From: Proteobacteria bacterium UBA6492
Lineage (GTDB): Bacteria; Pseudomonadota; Gammaproteobacteria; UBA6429; Thiohalophilaceae
Length of the DNA: 8,736 nt
Assembly: GCA_002436485.1 (NCBI GenBank)
Contig: DJMK01000117.1
Location: 4,747-13,482, forward strand
Direction: 5' to 3'
Under the pieces are notes generated by a model that saw only the letters and a list, made by a program, of their open reading frames with translations, ran no database searches and was not told where the DNA came from. Both the position numbers and the translations under genes were made by a program. Numbering within the stretch: the first letter of the stretch is position 1; each line of letters begins with the position of its first letter. Below, piece by piece: positions 6,400 to 8,736 of this stretch.

Positions 6400-7680
6400 A
6401 TGCATCCATCCTTCCATGGCAGACTATCCTTCCTGCACGTGCTGCTGTTCAGTGTGATCTGTTTATTGCTGCCCCTGACAAAAGCTAATGCCGCTACCAC
6501 GGAACAGGTTTTTAAAAACTACCAGAACAGTTTATTGCAGATTCGCATCATTGATAGCCTGACAAAATCCAAGGCAACCATCGGCAGCGGCTTCTTTGTC
6601 GATAACCAGGGCACGATCGTTACCAATTACCATGTTATCTCCAAGCACGTTTTCAAACCTGATCAGTATTACATTGAATACGTAACATTTGATAACAAGG
6701 TGCATAAAGCAAACCTGGTGAATATCGATGTAATTCACGATCTTGCCATTCTTGATGGTAATGCGATCGACACACCGGCACTTAAAATCAATAATCGTAA
6801 GCTCGATAAGGGTGTGCGTATTTATACACTGGGTAACCCGCTGGATCTCGGCATGACCATCGTGGAAGGGACCTACAACGGCATTACTGACGACACCATG
6901 CATGAACGTATCCTGCTGTCTGGAGCACTCAATCCCGGTATGAGTGGCGGACCCTCTATCATCAATGATGGCAGTGTCATTGGTATAAACGTTGCAACTG
7001 CAGGTAACAGTATCGGTTTCCTGGTACCGGAAAAGTTTCTTGAGGATTTGCTGGCACAACCACGAGCTGACAGCAAAAGTAACTTCATGGCAATTATTCG
7101 TGAACAATTACTGGCAAACCAGAAGATATATCTGTCTGCATTACTAACTAAACCCTTCCCGACCAAGCAACTGGGCGAGTTTACCATCCCGGCGAAGATT
7201 GCTGACTATGTTAACTGCTGGGGTGATTCAAATGACGACCAAGGGCCTTATAGTGTCTCTGATAATTTTTGCGCGACCAAGAACGATATTTTTATCAACC
7301 AGCGTATGTCGACAGGTGATATACGTTACACCCACCATTACCTGCAAACAGATGAAATGAACCGCATCCGCTTTTATAGCCTGATGAGCAGTTATTTCGG
7401 TAACTCCAATACTTCTCTTGAAGGCCACAAGGATGATTTTACCGACTACAACTGTAAAAGCGGTTTTGTCAAAAATGAGGATATCTATTTTCGCACCGCC
7501 TTTTGCCTGCGACGTTACCGTGAATTTGCAGACATTTATGACATGGTGCTGGTTGCCGGTTCACTGGTGGATGATAAAAAAGGACTGGTGACCAAGCTGG
7601 TTCTGGCCGGTGTCAGCTATGACAGTGCAGTTGCATTCAGCAAACAATACCTGGAGTCTTTTGCATGGAAGCACCCATAG
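6400..7680 (+). CDS. Secreted trypsin-like serine protease with an unrecognised C-terminal domain
   Basis: The 426-residue product is predicted to be exported by Sec. It has a basic, hydrophobic leader (core about residues 10-26) and a likely signal-peptidase site after TKANA at residue 31, with no lipobox. The mature N-terminal half is a chymotrypsin-fold protease like the HtrA/Do catalytic domain. GSGFFV is at 62-67, and the triad is H78 in TNYHVIS, D114 in IHDLAIL and S182 in NPGMSGGPS; GINVAT is at 195-200. No PDZ domain follows. Residues from about 225 to 426 form a separate region with four cysteines (273, 291, 352, 369) that could pair as disulfides in the periplasm; I do not recognise it. 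The ATG at 6400 lies 13 nt after rdgB. The open frame continues upstream into rdgB, but only this start gives a proper signal peptide. It overlaps the FHA gene by 16 nt. Substrate unknown. Confidence 0.88.
   Translation: MHPSFHGRLSFLHVLLFSVICLLLPLTKANAATTEQVFKNYQNSLLQIRIIDSLTKSKATIGSGFFVDNQGTIVTNYHVISKHVFKPDQYYIEYVTFDNKVHKANLVNIDVIHDLAILDGNAIDTPALKINNRKLDKGVRIYTLGNPLDLGMTIVEGTYNGITDDTMHERILLSGALNPGMSGGPSIINDGSVIGINVATAGNSIGFLVPEKFLEDLLAQPRADSKSNFMAIIREQLLANQKIYLSALLTKPFPTKQLGEFTIPAKIADYVNCWGDSNDDQGPYSVSDNFCATKNDIFINQRMSTGDIRYTHHYLQTDEMNRIRFYSLMSSYFGNSNTSLEGHKDDFTDYNCKSGFVKNEDIYFRTAFCLRRYREFADIYDMVLVAGSLVDDKKGLVTKLVLAGVSYDSAVAFSKQYLESFAWKHP
7653..7656 (+). promoter_or_regulatory. Ribosome binding site of the FHA gene inside the protease gene
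   Basis: GGAG lies 8 nt before the ATG at 7665, within the last codons of the protease gene. It supports the overlapping start and suggests independent as well as coupled initiation. Confidence 0.65.
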
Positions 7681-8648
7681 TCATCGAGTTACTGGATCGA
7701 TTTGGCAAGGTACGGGAAAGACATAAACTCTCCCGATTCCCGATCAGGATTGGTCGCGCCTATAACAACGATATTATTCTTGATGACAACTACGTCTCGC
7801 CCGTACACATCGAAATTCTGCTGGATGGCGATGGTCATGTCCTGGTTACCGATCTGCAAAGCGAGAACGGCCTGTTTTCACTGCACCCGCTCCGGCAACA
7901 TGAAGTACTAACAGCCGAGGAAAATCAGCGCATTCGTATCGGACATACCGATATTCGCATTCGCAGCGAAAACTTTGCTGTTAGAGAGACCTATATCGAT
8001 CACGGCAAGCCAAGTATTTTGCATTTCCTGTTGACCAACTGGCTAATGCTGCCGTTTATTTTACTGCTTACCGCCGGTGTCACGCTGGGATATTATTTTT
8101 TGCGTACTACCGAGGAAGTCACCAGCAATTTACTGTTGAATGAAATCTTTCCAATCTTCATCTTTATCCTGATATGGGCACTGGGCTGGTCAGTAGCCAG
8201 CAAGCTGACAACACACAAGTTTTATTTTTCCTATCATGCGATGCTGATTAGCCTGATTGTCTGTGCCTTTTATCTGATCGAACCCGCTTATGAATTCGTT
8301 GAATTTAACTTTCCGGTCAATGAATTGTCACTTAACCTGTCAGTCATCAGTGATATCGTGTTTGTCACGCTACTTTTCTACGGCCACCTACGGCAAAGCA
8401 GCAACCTTACTCGCAAACGCACCCGCAAGGTCGCATTGACAGCATCGCTGATTATTGTAGGTCTGATCAACGTGACCGCTTACCTGAATGAACCGGAATT
8501 TGAAAACAATCCGAGCTACTCGAAATATCTCAAACCACCGAGTTTTTACCTGCGTGAGCCAAGTTCGATCGGTGATTTCTTCGCAGCTACAAATCACCTG
8601 GCAGACTTCGACATAGAGCACAATGAGCAAGACAAAGCCATACCCTGA
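7665..8648 (+). CDS. FHA-domain protein with five predicted transmembrane helices
   Basis: FHA domains bind phosphothreonine peptides. The 327-residue product has one at about residues 5-105 with its key positions intact: G30-R31 in IGRAYNNDI, S45 and H48 in VSPVHIE, and N68-G69 in SENGLF. Hydrophobic segments follow at about 126-146, 161-179, 190-208, 222-241 and 256-274. The 180-189 loop carries two lysines and 243-255 is strongly basic, while the 147-160 and 209-221 loops are acidic. By the positive-inside rule the FHA domain is cytoplasmic and the C-terminal 50 or so residues are periplasmic. I do not recognise the membrane part. It overlaps the secreted protease gene by 16 nt and shares the operon with a kinase and phosphatase, making it a plausible membrane reader of the kinase's phosphorylation. 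Partner and output are unknown. Confidence 0.88.
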   Translation: MEAPIVIELLDRFGKVRERHKLSRFPIRIGRAYNNDIILDDNYVSPVHIEILLDGDGHVLVTDLQSENGLFSLHPLRQHEVLTAEENQRIRIGHTDIRIRSENFAVRETYIDHGKPSILHFLLTNWLMLPFILLLTAGVTLGYYFLRTTEEVTSNLLLNEIFPIFIFILIWALGWSVASKLTTHKFYFSYHAMLISLIVCAFYLIEPAYEFVEFNFPVNELSLNLSVISDIVFVTLLFYGHLRQSSNLTRKRTRKVALTASLIIVGLINVTAYLNEPEFENNPSYSKYLKPPSFYLREPSSIGDFFAATNHLADFDIEHNEQDKAIP

Positions 8649-8650
8649 AC

Positions 8651-8736
8651 ATGTTACAGTTTAGCGAGTTGCCGCCCTTAGGCCTTTATATCCATTTCCC
8701 CTGGTGCGTACGCAAATGCCCGTACTGCGATTTCAA
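8651..8736 (+). CDS. hemW: HemW-like radical SAM protein, partial (5' end only)
   Basis: The first 28 codons are visible. After MLQFSELPPLGLYIHFPWC comes the radical SAM cluster motif C19-x3-C23-x2-C26 (CVRKCPYC), then DF. The LYIHFPWC lead-in is characteristic of HemW/HemN-like proteins. HemW (formerly YggW) is thought to be a haem chaperone and not a true coproporphyrinogen oxidase. The usual neighbour of rdgB in gammaproteobacteria is HemW, which favours that name over HemN. It begins 2 nt after the FHA gene stop with no clear Shine-Dalgarno sequence. The rest lies beyond the right edge. Confidence 0.88.
   Translation, partial: MLQFSELPPLGLYIHFPWCVRKCPYCDF

Noticed and set aside
6420..6465. 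Lipoprotein signal, because of the cysteine at residue 21 of the protease
   Set aside because: The cysteine lies within the hydrophobic core in VICLLL, not at a lipobox end, and a good signal peptidase I site follows at residue 31.

Overview
The window reads as chromosomal DNA from a gammaproteobacterium of roughly balanced GC content. This rests on the gene order spoT-rpoZ-gmk-yicC and rph-rdgB-hemW and on close resemblance of these proteins to their gamma-proteobacterial counterparts. I cannot name the genus. The sequence is almost fully coding. There are no tRNA or rRNA genes, insertion sequences or CRISPR arrays, and the only spacer near 200 bp lies between two divergent operons.

Left half (1-3013, minus strand): yicC (RNase-like stress protein), gmk (guanylate kinase), rpoZ (RNA polymerase omega) and the first part of spoT (ppGpp hydrolase/synthetase, running off the left edge). 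This is a conserved nucleotide and stringent-response neighbourhood. Omega carries a long acidic tail, and spoT has no ATG or GTG in the expected start region.

Middle (3014-3211): a divergent promoter region. A TATAAT box serves yicC and an extended -10 box serves the rightward operon. Two abutting 13-bp palindromes lie over both core promoters, and a repeated TTCAGGCCTG motif sits in each leader.

Right half (3212-8736, plus strand): a tightly packed run of a soluble Hanks-type Ser/Thr kinase, a PP2C phosphatase, rph (RNase PH), rdgB (ITP/XTP pyrophosphatase), a secreted trypsin-like serine protease with an unrecognised cysteine-containing C-terminal half, a membrane protein with an N-terminal FHA domain, and the start of hemW. 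Gaps are 2 to 77 nt (the largest, before rph, holds a perfect hairpin), and the protease and FHA genes overlap by 16 nt.

The point of interest is that the housekeeping genes rph and rdgB are interleaved with a phosphothreonine writer, eraser and reader plus a periplasmic protease. The FHA protein's charge pattern predicts a cytoplasmic FHA domain, five membrane helices and a periplasmic tail. It could therefore carry a phosphorylation signal to the periplasm, where the protease is predicted to be. That link is inference. The individual family assignments rest on clear motifs.
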